In this document: positions 23,101-36,471 of the stretch, piece after piece | Position numbering within the stretch: position 1 is the first letter of the stretch | How the letters are laid out: each line of letters begins with the position of its first letter | From: Mactromeris polynyma | Lineage: Eukaryota; Mollusca; Bivalvia; Venerida; Mactridae | Reading direction: 5' to 3' | DNA length: 64,000 nucleotides | NCBI GenBank assembly: GCA_032209605.1 | Contig: JASFXZ010000013.1 | Location: forward strand, 11,243,901 to 11,307,900 | Translations under genes and position numbers: made by a program | Notes under the pieces: model-generated | The model's database searches: none | Told to the model about the DNA's origin: nothing | What the model saw: only the letters and a program-made list of their open reading frames with translations

Positions 23101-25900
23101 TAACTCAAATGTACATGTATATGAACATGATGTTAGTTATGACAAGTTTAATTTGAAAGGAATAGCTGCTAATTTTCTAGTCTCTGATACTGTTACAAAT
23201 GAGCTCCATGAAACTGTATTTAAACTTGAACATGGTTTGAAATATCAAACTGATATTGATAATGCTTACAATAATTTATGTAAATCTTGAAAGATGAAAT
23301 GTATAAAAATGTTCCACACAAAACAGTATATGTGTCTAATACTTGTAATAAAAAATCTCGTATTGCTACACCAAGGTGGAATGAGAACCTATCTTACCTT
23401 TGGAAGTCCTTATGTCTGTCAGAAAGAAATTGGCTTAAATATTCTAATTATATACAGTCTGAAAAAACGGCTATGAAAAATGTGTTCATTGCAGCTCGAA
23501 AGAAATTTGACAGAGCAGTCCAACAAGCAAAACGCTCTCATTGGGTATCTGTTCAAGAAGATTTGGCTGCGAACTGTGATACAAACTCACAGGAATTCTG
23601 GAAAACCATTGGTAAAATAAGTGTTGCACAGACAAAAAATAAAGGAATACCTATGGAAGTAGTGATGAATGATGGTAGCATTTCTAATGATATTTCCCAT
23701 GTTTTATGCAAACGGAAAAATGAGTTCAATAATCTTTTAAATAAGAATTATGAGCCTACTCAGTATTCAAATTCTTCATGTCAAGAAAATGTTTTAAACA
23801 CAGAAAATGAGCTCTTAAATTGTGGTATCACTGTTGAAGAAATAAAAACAGCTATTTTTAAAGCTAAGCAAGGCAAAGCCAGTGGTTTTGACAACATTCC
23901 AATAGATATTTTTAGAAATAACTGCTGTATTTCATTTTTACATATATTGTTGAATGTGTGTTTTACAACAGGAACTACATGTATACCCAATGACTGGGTA
24001 AAAATTATTATTGCTCCTTTACCTAAGTCTAATAATGTGATCCTCGTGATCTATCATCTTACAGGGGTATAACATTGTCTTGCTCTATGTATAAGATTTA
24101 TTGTTCTGTATTAAAAAATAGGCTTTCTAACTGGGCTGAAAATAGTAATATCAACATCTTAGCCGATGAGCAGAATGGCTTAGGAAACAAAGAAATGCTA
24201 TAGATCATTTGTCAACATTATGTAATATTATTGATACAAGGAAAAAACTAAGACAGTCTACCTTTTGTGCCTTCATTGATTTTAGAAAAAACATATGATT
24301 TCATTAATCGTAGTCTGCTATAAAAAACTGTTCGATATTGGGATAAAGGGTAGCATGTTTAATGCTTTGAGATCCTTGTACAAGTCAGTGTCATATTGTG
24401 TTAGAATTAATGGTCGATATAAGTTGAGTTTATTTTCATTTAAGTCCAGTAAGCCATATGGCCCATGAGGACCAACAAATATATACATATATACAAACAT
24501 ATATCTATGAGACGGAGAAGGAACACTATAACACAAATACGAACATATAACGTTATAGTTGAAGAACAAACTGAAAATGACTATGTAATAAAACATACAT
24601 GCGATAGCGAAAAAACATGTGTATGAAATAATAATACATATAAATACGCGTATATATACTATGTTATCAGTCATAACCATATTATCGTAACGAATGTGTA
24701 AGATCAATATTGTTATACTGTATGTAAATATAATACAATGTTATATGTGTATTTATTGTAAACTTCTTATCTATATCCGTATAACATTGCGACGTGCAAT
24801 AGTTTACATACATTTGTGAAGTCGATGAAAAAACAAAGTGTACAATATGTTTTGTTTGATATATTCATATTACAATTTTAATTAAATATATTTTCGTATT
24901 TCCAGCGCTTTGAAGATGAATACGCTTAATTTCTTCATGACAGTTTCGTTTTGATTTTCAAATAATAACCTCAATTTTAACATACTTGGTCTTTTCCAGT
25001 AATAATTCTTTATATACAGTTTACGGAGTTCATTATAAAGTTCACATTCAAGATATACAGAATGGTGTGAAAATACAAGTGGATTACGTCAAGGTTGTGC
25101 GCTGTCACCATTATTGTTCAATTTGTTTTTGAATGACCTAGTCACCCAAATTAAGGCTACAGGTAAAGGTGTCGATATAGAGAATGAAATAGTCTGTATC
25201 TTATTATAAGCAGATGATATTGTCCTTATAGCTGACAATGAAAATGATTTACAGTATCTATTAGATGTTTTATCAAACTGGTGTTCTTTAACTCTATGAC
25301 AGTTAATCCACAAAAAAGCAATGTTGTTCACTTAAGATCATCAACGATTTTAAGAACAGCTCATACCTTTACGTGTGGTACTCATAGTTTACAGGTTGCA
25401 AAAATTACACTTACCTTGGAATTCTATTAGATGAAAATTTATATTTTTGTAAAACTGCAAAGTCTGTAGAACAAAGTGCCTGAAGAGCACTTGGTCTCCT
25501 TATAGTAAAATCTAAAAGTCTCGGTGGCATGCCATATAATGTTTTCACTAAACTATATGATAGCATGGTGTGGCCTATTATATCATATGCGCATCTATTT
25601 GGGGTAATAAGTCTCACTCCTGTATCAATGCAGTACAAATCGAGCTATGCGTTTTTATCTGAGTTTGGGAAAATATACTCCTACTTCAATGCTCTATGGT
25701 GAACTTGGTTGGCAACCACCACATGTGAAACAGTGGATATCAATAGTTAGGCAATGGTAAAGAAATGGATAGAGCTAGATTGAATTTTAAAGTGTATGAA
25801 TATTGCAATACTAAATCTGGAAATAGATGCAAAAACTGGCAATATCTTCAGACAACATTGAAATTCTATTAATATATCTCATATGACTGATTCATGTACA
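23100..25900 (+). pseudogene. LINE reverse transcriptase remnant
   Basis: The longest piece (23287-24072) has 261 codons and includes SHWVSVQEDLAANCDTNSQE, a NDGSISNDISHVL segment and IFKAKQGKASGFDNIPIDIF, the usual entry to the RT. After a frameshift come ITLSCSMYKIYCSVLKNRLS, LADEQNG and, beyond the 630-bp insertion, TEWCENTSGLRQGCALSPLL. The catalytic ADDIVLIAD box is near 25207 and is preceded by an in-frame stop. Stops and frameshifts throughout show it is dead. Confidence 0.85.
24422..25051. mobile_element. 630-bp nested insertion in the LINE RT, target duplication GATATA
   Basis: GATATA at 24416-24421 is repeated at 25052-25057. Removing one copy plus the insert restores the continuous RT reading NGRYTEW across the junction. 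The insert starts AGTTGAGTTTATTTTC and ends AAGTTCACATTCAA, without clear inverted repeats. Its first 50 bp resemble about 35545-35595, including GGCCCATGAGGA, so it belongs to a dispersed family. Confidence 0.8.
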
Positions 25901-26127
25901 GATTTATCATCTAGAAATTTCTGTGATATGGTTGAGCAAAATAGTATGAATTTGTATATTAATGACTGGAAACAATGTATAGCTATTCCAACTGGTTCTA
26001 ATGGTATTACCCGAAACAAATTACGTACATATCAAATGTTTTAACATCAGTTTGTGACTGAATCATATGTATATCTTCCAATGTCTGTAAAGCATAAATC
26101 GGCATTAGCAAAGTTTAGGTGTGGGGT

Positions 26128-26457
26128 CTGGTCTGCCCAAAACTTTTTTTGTAAGTAAATTTTGAAATCCTGATTGGATAATTCAACAAAAAATATACTA
26201 CTCCAATTGTGATATTGTACCTTTTTGTTTCATCTTTTTTATAGTTTTTTTTTCAAAACTCTATGTTGCATGAATCCGCCTGCTTATAGGTACTAAGAAA
26301 AAGTACTAAGCTTTAACAATAATAAACTTGTATCACTTATATGTTATAAATATTCTGTGTATAATGTTCAAATATTCAATTGTACCTGATCATGTATGTA
26401 CCTGCCAAAAAAACACAAAAAAAACGAGGTTACCCTAGCGGGAGCCTGAAAAAAAAG
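26128..26457 (+). mobile_element. 330-bp retroposed insertion near the LINE 3' end, 16-bp target duplication
   Basis: AGTTTAGGTGTGGGGT occurs at 26112-26127 and again at 26458-26473. The insert ends in A-rich sequence (CCTGAAAAAAAAG and an upstream AAAAAAACACAAAAAAAAC). A long target duplication plus an A-tail is the mark of LINE-driven retroposition. It could be a SINE or a short retrocopy. An AATAAA lies near 26319. I recognise no tRNA-like head. Confidence 0.8.
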
Positions 26458-26459
26458 AG

Positions 26460-27254
26460 TTTAGGTGTGGGGTTGCTTCGCTTCGTCTGGAAACAGGAAG
26501 ATATGAAAATATAGCATTAGAGGATAGAATATGCCCTATTTGTAAACCAAATGTTGAATCAGAAATACATGTATTAACTCAATGTCCTGCTTACCAACAA
26601 CTTAGAAATGTTTTATTTGATAGAGCTAATAATGAACAAAAAAGTAGTTCTGTACTCTCAAATGTTGAAATTGCCAAATCAACTGTCAAAACCTGTTTTA
26701 ATATCCAAATACGTTTTAATGTTTTGTATCATAAATACGGATTACTGTTATATTATTATTAAAGGTTTCATTCATAAAAAGTGCATCCTTTTTAAACATT
26801 GAATTATTTTGTTTTTTTACATTTGATGATACCTTATTTATTTTAAGATATTATGTTTTATGTAGAACTATTGCTAAACTGAGAAGCTGGTATTAACACA
26901 GTCAAAAATAGATCTGTCTGATATCATTTTTGAGTTTAAATTTGTCTTAAATAATACTCATTAGTGTTATGATATTCATATATTATACAACCTTTTTTTC
27001 TCTTGTAGCTCTTTTTGTTCAGGATAGAAAGAATTTAAAAAATAATTATTAGTCGAGATTAATGCCAGCCTCTCAATTTTTAATTTATCTATTTGTATAG
27101 GGATGTAATTCTATTCAGATTCTAAATAGAATGTCTATAATTAGTGCCAGAGTCTCTTACAATTCTTATAGAATGGTCTTGCATGAATATGTATTTATTG
27201 TTTTTAATGAAATAGTGTGTAATATGCAAGAATGAGACTCAAAAAAATAAAATA
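26460..27254 (+). pseudogene. LINE C-terminal CCHC-like segment and 3' untranslated part
   Basis: Resuming after the insertion, the frame reads RLETGRYENIALEDRICPIC and ESEIHVLTQCPAYQQLRNVL. The C-x2-C...H-x4-C spacing is typical of the C terminus of jockey/I-type LINE ORF2. The rest to about 27254 is AT-rich non-coding sequence ending in an A-rich tract at the minisatellite junction. Confidence 0.7.
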
Positions 27255-30200
27255 TATATATATAAATAACATGCTCTACATATTAATCCAGTACATGAAT
27301 AACATGCCCTACATATTAATCCAGTACATCAATAACATGCCCTACATATTAATGAAGTACATGAATAACATGCCCTACATTCTAATCCAGTACATGAATA
27401 ACATGCCCTACATATTAATGAAGTACATGAATAACATGCCCTACATATTAATCATGTACATGAATAACATGACCTACATATCAATCCAGTACATGAATAA
27501 CATGCCCTACATATTAATCCAGTACATAACAGCATGCCCTGCATATTAATGAAGTACATGAATAACATGCCATACATATTTATCCAGAACATGAATAACA
27601 TGCCCTACATATTAATCCAGTACATGAACAACATGCCCTACATATTAATCCAGTACATGAATAACATGAACTACATATTAATGAAGTACATGAATAACAT
27701 GCCCTACATACTAATCCAGTACATGAATAACATGCCCTACATATTAATCCAGCACATGAATAACATGACCTACATATCAATCCAGTACATGAATAACATG
27801 CCCTACATATTAATCCAGTACATAATAGCATGCCCTGCATATTAATGAAGTACATGAATAACATGCCATACATATTAATCCAGAACATGAATAACATGCC
27901 CTACATATTAATCCAGTACATGAATAACATGCCCTACATATCAATCCAATACATGAATAACATGCCCAACATATAAATGAAGTACATGAATAACATGCCC
28001 TACATATTAATCCAGTACATGAATAACATGCCCTACATATTAATGAAGTACATGAATAACATGCCATACATATTAATCCAGTACATGAATAACATGCCCT
28101 ACATATTAATCCTGTACATGAATAACATGCCCTACATATTAATCCAGTACATAAATAACATGCTCTACACATTAATCCAGTACATGAATAACATGCCCTA
28201 CATATTAATCATGTACATGAATAACATGCCCTACATATTAATCCAGTACATGAATAACATGCCCTATATATTAATCCAGAACATGAAAAACATGCCCTAC
28301 ATATTAATCCTGTACATGAATAACATGCCCTATATATTAATCCAGTACATGAAAAACATGCCCTACATATTAATCCAGTACATGAATAACATGCCCTACA
28401 TATTAATCCAGTACATGAATAACATGCCCTACATATTAATCCAGTACATGAATAACATGCCCTACATATTAATGAAGTACATGAATAACATGCCCTACAT
28501 ATTAATCCAGTACATGAATAACATGCCCTATATATTAATCCAGTACATGAAAAACATGCCCTAAATATTAATCCTGTACATGAATAACATGCCCTATATA
28601 TTAATCCAGTACATGAAAAACATGCCCTACATATTAATCCAGTACATGAAAAACATGCCCTACATATTAATCCAGTACATGAATAACATGCCCTACATAT
28701 TAATCCAGTACATGAAAAACATGCCCTACATATTAATCCAGTACATGAATAACATGCCCTACATATTAATCCAGTACATGAAAAACATGCCCTACATATT
28801 AATCCTGTACATGAATAACATGCCCTACATATTAATCCAGTACATGAATAACATGCCCTACATATTAATGAAGTATATTAATAACATGCCCTACATATTA
28901 ATCCAGTACATGAATAACATGCCCTATATATTAATCCAGTACATGAAAAACATGCCCTACATATTAATCCTGTACATGAATAACATGCCCTATATATTAA
29001 TCCAGTACATGAAAAACATGCCCTACATATTAATCATGTACATGAATAACATGCCCTATATATTAATCCAGTACATGAATAACATGCCCTATATATTAAT
29101 CCAGTACATGAAAAACATGCCCTACATATTAATCCAGTACATGAATAACATGCCCTACATAATAATCCAGTACATGAATAACATGCCCACATATTATTCC
29201 AGTACATGAATAACATGCCCACATATTATTCCAGTACATGAATAACATGCCCTACATATTAATGAAGTACATGAATAACATGCCCTACATATTAATGAAG
29301 TACACGAATAACATGCCCTATATATTAATCATGTACATGAAAAACATGCCCTACATATTAATCCAGTACATAAATAACATGCCCTACATATTAATCCAGT
29401 ACATAAATAACATGCTCTACACATTAATCCAGAACATGAATAACATGCCCTACATATTAATCCTGTACATGAATAACATGCCCTACATATTAATCAAGTA
29501 CATGAATAACATGCCCTACATATTAATCCTGTACATGAATAACATGCCCTATATATTAATCCAGTACATGAAAAACATGCACTACATATTAATCCAGTAC
29601 ATGAATAACATGCCCTACATATTAATCCAGTACATGAATAACATGCCCTACATATTAATCCAGTACATGAATAACATGCCCTACATATTAATCCAGTACA
29701 TGAATAACATGCCCTACATATTAATCCAGTACATGAATAACATGCCCTACATATTAATGAAGTACATGGATAACATGCCCTACATATTAATCCAGTACAT
29801 GAATAACATGCCCTACATATTAATCCAGTACATGAATAACATGCCCTACATATTAATCCAGTACATGAAAAACATGCCCTACATATTAATCCAGTACATA
29901 AATAACATGCCCTACATATTAATCCAGTACATAAATAACATGCCCTACATATTAATCCAGTACATAAATAACATGCCCTACATATTAATCCAGTACATAA
30001 ATAACATGCCCTACATATTAATCCAGTACATAAATAACATGCCCTACATATTAATCCAGTACATAAATAACATGCCCTACATATTAATCCAGTACATAAA
30101 TAACATGCCCTACATATTAATCCAGTACATAAATAACATGCCCTACTTATTAATCCAGTACATAAATAACATGCCCTACATATTAATCCAGTACATAAAT

Positions 30201-33200
30201 AACATGCCCTACATACTAATCCAGTACATAAATAACATGCCCTACTTATTAATCCAGTACATAATAGCATGCCCTGCATATTAATGAAGTACATGAATAA
30301 CATGCCCTACATATTAATCCAGTACATGAATAACATGCCCTACATATTAATGAAGTACATGAATAACATGCCCTACATATTAATCCAGTACATGAATAAC
30401 ATGCCCTATATATTAATCCAGTACATGAAAAACATGCCCTAAATATTAATCCTGTACATGAATAACATGCCCTACATATTAATCCAGTACATGAATAACA
30501 TGCCCTACATATTAATCCAGTACATGAATAACATGCCCTACATATTAATGAAGTACATGAATAACATGCCCTACATATTAATCCAGTACATGAATAACAT
30601 GCCCTATATATTAATCCAGTACATGAAAAACATGCCCTAAATATTAATCCTGTACATGAATAACATGCCCTATATATTAATCCAGTACATGAAAAACATG
30701 CCCTACATATTAATCCAGTACATGAAAAACATGCCCTACATATTAATCCAGTACATGAATAACATGCCCTACATATTAATCCAGTACATGAAAAACATGC
30801 CCTACATATTAATCCAGTACATGAATAACATGCCCTACATATTAATCCAGTACATGAAAAACATGCCCTACATATTAATCCTGTACATGAATAACATGCC
30901 CTACATATTAATCCAGTACATGAATAACATGCCCTACATATTAATGAAGTATATTAATAACATGCCCTACATATTAATCCAGTACATGAATAACATGCCC
31001 TATATATTAATCCAGTACATGAAAAACATGCCCTACATATTAATCCTGTACATGAATAACATGCCCTATATATTAATCCAGTACATGAAAAACATGCCCT
31101 ACATATTAATCATGTACATGAATAACATGCCCTATATATTAATCCAGTACATGAATAACATGCCCTATATATTAATCCAGTACATGAAAAACATGCCCTA
31201 CATATTAATCCAGTACATGAATAACATGCCCTACATAATAATCCAGTACATGAATAACATGCCCACATATTATTCCAGTACATGAATAACATGCCCACAT
31301 ATTATTCCAGTACATGAATAACATGCCCTACATATTAATGAAGTACATGAATAACATGCCCTACATATTAATGAAGTACACGAATAACATGCCCTATATA
31401 TTAATCATGTACATGAAAAACATGCCCTACATATTAATCCAGTACATAAATAACATGCCCTACATATTAATCCAGTACATAAATAACATGCTCTACACAT
31501 TAATCCAGAACATGAATAACATGCCCTACATATTAATCCTGTACATGAATAACATGCCCTACATATTAATCAAGTACATGAATAACATGCCCTACATATT
31601 AATCCTGTACATGAATAACATGCCCTATATATTAATCCAGTACATGAAAAACATGCACTACATATTAATCCAGTACATGAATAACATGCCCTACATATTA
31701 ATCCAGTACATGAATAACATGCCCTACATATTAATCCAGTACATGAATAACATGCCCTACATATTAATCCAGTACATGAATAACATGCCCTACATATTAA
31801 TCCAGTACATGAATAACATGCCCTACATATTAATGAAGTACATGGATAACATGCCCTACATATTAATCCAGTACATGAATAACATGCCCTACATATTAAT
31901 CCAGTACATGAATAACATGCCCTACATATTAATCCAGTACATGAAAAACATGCCCTACATATTAATCCAGTACATAAATAACATGCCCTACATATTAATC
32001 CAGTACATAAATAACATGCCCTACATATTAATCCAGTACATAAATAACATGCCCTACATATTAATCCAGTACATAAATAACATGCCCTACATATTAATCC
32101 AGTACATAAATAACATGCCCTACATATTAATCCAGTACATAAATAACATGCCCTACATATTAATCCAGTACATAAATAACATGCCCTACATATTAATCCA
32201 GTACATAAATAACATGCCCTACTTATTAATCCAGTACATAAATAACATGCCCTACATATTAATCCAGTACATAAATAACATGCCCTACATACTAATCCAG
32301 TACATAAATAACATGCCCTACTTATTAATCCAGTACATAATAGCATGCCCTGCATATTAATGAAGTACATGAATAACATGCCCTACATATTAATCCAGTA
32401 CATGAATAACATGCCCTACATATTAATGAAGTACATGAATAACATGCCCTACATATTAATCCAGTACATGAATAACATGCCCTATATATTAATCCAGTAC
32501 ATGAAAAACATGCCCTAAATATTAATCCTGTACATGAATAACATGCCCTATATATTAATCCAGTACATGAAAAACATGCCCTACATATTAATCCAGTACA
32601 TGAAAAACATGCCCTACATATTAATCCAGTACATGAATAACATGCCCTACATATTAATCCAGTACATGAAAAACATGCCCTACATATTAATCCAGTACAT
32701 GAATAACATGCCCTACATATTAATCCAGTACATGAAAAACATGCCCTACATATTAATCCTGTACATGAATAACATGCCCTACATATTAATCCAGTACATG
32801 AATAACATGCCCTACATATTAATGAAGTATATTAATAACATGCCCTACATATTAATCCAGTACATGAATAACATGCCCTATATATTAATCCAGTACATGA
32901 AAAACATGCCCTACATATTAATCCTGTACATGAATAACATGCCCTATATATTAATCCAGTACATGAAAAACATGCCCTACATATTAATCATGTACATGAA
33001 TAACATGCCCTATATATTAATCCAGTACATGAATAACATGCCCTATATATTAATCCAGTACATGAAAAACATGCCCTACATATTAATCCAGTACATGAAT
33101 AACATGCCCTACATAATAATCCAGTACATGAATAACATGCCCACATATTATTCCAGTACATGAATAACATGCCCACATATTATTCCAGTACATGAATAAC

Positions 33201-34665
33201 ATGCCCTACATATTAATGAAGTACATGAATAACATGCCCTACATATTAATGAAGTACACGAATAACATGCCCTATATATTAATCATGTACATGAAAAACA
33301 TGCCCTACATATTAATCCAGTACATAAATAACATGCCCTACATATTAATCCAGTACATAAATAACATGCTCTACACATTAATCCAGAACATGAATAACAT
33401 GCCCTACATATTAATCCTGTACATGAATAACATGCCCTACATATTAATCAAGTACATGAATAACATGCCCTACATATTAATCCTGTACATGAATAACATG
33501 CCCTATATATTAATCCAGTACATGAAAAACATGCACTACATATTAATCCAGTACATGAATAACATGCCCTACATATTAATCCAGTACATGAATAACATGC
33601 CCTACATATTAATCCAGTACATGAATAACATGCCCTACATATTAATCCAGTACATGAATAACATGCCCTACATATTAATCCAGTACATGAATAACATGCC
33701 CTACATATTAATGAAGTACATGGATAACATGCCCTACATATTAATCCAGTACATGAATAACATGCCCTACATATTAATCCAGTACATGAATAACATGCCC
33801 TACATATTAATCCAGTACATGAAAAACATGCCCTACATATTAATCCAGTACATAAATAACATGCCCTACATATTAATCCAGTACATAAATAACATGCCCT
33901 ACATATTAATCCAGTACATAAATAACATGCCCTACATATTAATCCAGTACATAAATAACATGCCCTACATATTAATCCAGTACATAAATAACATGCCCTA
34001 CATATTAATCCAGTACATAAATAACATGCCCTACTTATTAATCCAGTACATAAATAACATGCCCTACATATTAATCCAGTACATAAATAACATGCCCTAC
34101 ATACTAATCCAGTACATAAATAACATGCCCTACTTATTAATCCAGTACATAATAGCATGCCCTGCATATTAATGAAGTACATGAATAACATGCCATACAT
34201 ATTAATCCAGAACATGAATAACATGCCCTACATATTAATCCAGTACATGAATAACATGCCCTACATATCAATCCAGTACATGAATAACATGCCCTACATA
34301 TAAATGAAGTACATGAATAACATGCCCTACATATTAATCCAGTACATGAATAGCATGCCCTACATATTAATGAAGTACATGAATAACATGCCCTACATAT
34401 TAATCCTGTACATGAATAACATGCCCTACATATTAATCCAGTACATGAATAACATGCCCTATATATTAAAGAAGTACATGAATAACATGCCCTACATATT
34501 AATCCAGTACATGAATAACATGCCCTACATATTAATCCAGTACATGAATAACATGCTCTACATATTGGTCCAGTACATGAATAACATGCTCTACATATTG
34601 GTCCAGTACATGAATAACATGACCTACATATTAATCCAGTACATAAAAGTATCTTGAACAAATAC
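27255..34665 (+). repeat. 33-bp minisatellite array B (about 220 units, 7.4 kb) with higher-order repeats
   Basis: The unit begins ATGAATAACATGCCC and ends ACATATTAATCCAGTAC. Common variants are ATAAATAAC, ATGAAAAAC, TATATATTAAT and TTAATGAAGTAC. A larger block repeats: matching landmarks lie at 28580, 30656 and 32534, and at 29238, 31314 and 33192. The spacings of 2,076 and 1,878 bp equal 63 and 57 units less three 1-bp deletions present in each block. The third block lacks two more units. Predicted peptides of corresponding blocks are identical, so the copies are nearly identical in DNA. Because the period is 11 codons, frames of 200-348 codons are open on the plus strand and up to 269 on the minus strand. 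The array ends with the same 20-plus-nt flank as array A. Confidence 0.95.
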
Positions 34666-36193
34666 CTCGTAAGTGATATAATTGCAAAGGGAAAACTAGA
34701 CATATATTGAAAATAAAGGGCATAATAGCCCTGCAGCTGTGACTAACAATAGTTTTCTTGAAGTGACTTTTCCTTTCATTTATTTGCTAATTTGCTACAA
34801 TGTAATACAACTGACTAGACAATAGGACGAATCTTAAAGAGAGTCAAAATTCGTTATTCGGACAACATCCAAACACATAGTTACACAAAGACAAGACGAT
34901 AAATACACAATCAAATATTTATTTGTCAAACATCTATTACACAGAATTAACAACGAAATCGAAAACAGAACCATCTCCCTCTAGATCCCTGATGCATTGT
35001 GGATATATTAACTAAGGCTTACATAGAACACGCCTATGTTTACTTGACATATCTGACAACACACGGCTCCGTGTTCACAAGGAATAACTTTTCAGGATCA
35101 AGATCAAATGATCGTTTTGGCAAACTATGAAAAATGATTTATGGAAAACTAAATAATTTTACACAAAGTTTCATATTTATTTTAAGAATAATGATAAATA
35201 AGTTGTGAATGATTCTGGAAATTGATCCTGATGTGATCTCTATCAAATTCAGTGAAAAGTGTAATTTAATAATTTCCGAACACAAATGTAAATTTTTGAA
35301 AGTTCTCTCAATGTTAATTATAAGATGTTAGGTATTTTTACGATTGTTTATGAAAATTACTGTAAAAGGTATTGAATTTCTGTCAGAAAATGTCCAATAA
35401 TTGTCAGAATCATAATGATCCAGATCAGATGATCCTTCTAGAACACGGGACCTGTAATTTATTACACTTGTGGCCTACACGATACATGAAATTTTTTCGG
35501 AATGGTGGTTTCGCATTTCATCAATCAATAACAATCGACATCATTTATAATTTATTCAAACTCCAATAAGCTTTGCGGCCCATGAGGACAACATTTTTAG
35601 AAATGCAGGATAATTTAAAATTAATACGTTTTTATACAGTTGTGGAGAAGATACATTTACATTAAATTAAACATGTGTGTTGACAACATTGACAATTGTT
35701 TTAGAAGCATCAACTGTTTACATAAGTTGCAATAATACAGAAATAAAATAAAACAAACAAAAAAACCAAGCTTGTTTCCTGTCGAAATGAAATACAGGAA
35801 ACTGTTGGTAAAAAGTATGAATCTTACAAGTACCGTATGCCATTTACCGTTCTTTCGAAACAAAATATAGAATGGCAATTACTTTAATAAGGTCGTTGTC
35901 ATGGACAATTGATATCATTAAATATGAACTGTTCTATTGAAGTTACTAATATTACCTCTATTAAAGAGGCAAAGCAATATCATAACGCAATATATTATTA
36001 GATTTTCTACAACTGTATCTTTTTTCACTGTAACTCATATGTATATTTAAATGAGCGTTTTGTGACCACCAGGCAGCTAGTATGAATATCTAGAAATATA
36101 TGTTTAATGCCAATAACAACGCAAGTTTAGAATGTGGCAATATCTCCGAGTATTTACAAGATAGAATATATATAGCCAGTGAATTTAGTCTTC
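34666..36193. other. Non-coding stretch
   Basis: No gene is supported. About 35545-35595 resembles the left end of the 630-bp insertion at 24422 (shared GGCCCATGAGGAC). The rest is AT-rich. Confidence 0.5.
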
Positions 36194-36471
36194 TACGAGA
36201 GGTGTTCGAGGGGTGATGTGGGCTTGTAATTTCATTTGTACCCTATGCCTCTAGAGCAGTTGCTACCGAAACATGGAATGTGCCCCGCTCACGTCTAATT
36301 GACGTTGCTATAGCGACAATAGAATGTGCGATATTTGTAATATAAAAAAATAAAGTAATGTATTTAATGAAATACACTTTGATATCTTTACAGTCAGAAT
36401 TTTTGTTTACAAATATTTATTATTAAAGGAGGTATGACACTTTTCCCGAAACTTTTCGAACACCCCTCGTA
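36194..36471. mobile_element. Mariner-type MITE, about 275 bp
   Basis: The left end TACGAGAGGTGTTCGA and the right end TCGAACACCCCTCGTA are inverted repeats bounded by TA. The extended right end GAAACTTTTCGAACACCCC is typical of mariner termini. There is no transposase frame inside, so it is non-autonomous. Confidence 0.65.

Larger units (their letters stand above)
21246..27254 (+). mobile_element. Degenerate non-LTR retrotransposon (LINE), nearly full length, with two nested insertions
   Basis: In order: a short 5' region, ORF1 with a coiled coil and RRM-like part, an APE-type endonuclease, a reverse transcriptase and a C-terminal CCHC-like segment, all on the plus strand and all frameshifted. 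The 3' end runs into A-rich sequence (CAAAAAAATAAAATATATAT) that abuts array B. The RT signature words suggest the jockey/I/CR1 group, but I cannot fix the clade. Without the two insertions the element is about 5 kb, a normal LINE length. Confidence 0.85.

Noticed and set aside
24318..24707. Minus-strand 129-codon hydrophobic frame
   Set aside because: It spans the junction of the LINE and its nested insert and is antisense to the RT, so it cannot be an ancestral gene.
27255..34665. CRISPR-like regularity
   Set aside because: Units are directly abutting with no unique spacers, and the genome context is eukaryotic. It is a minisatellite.
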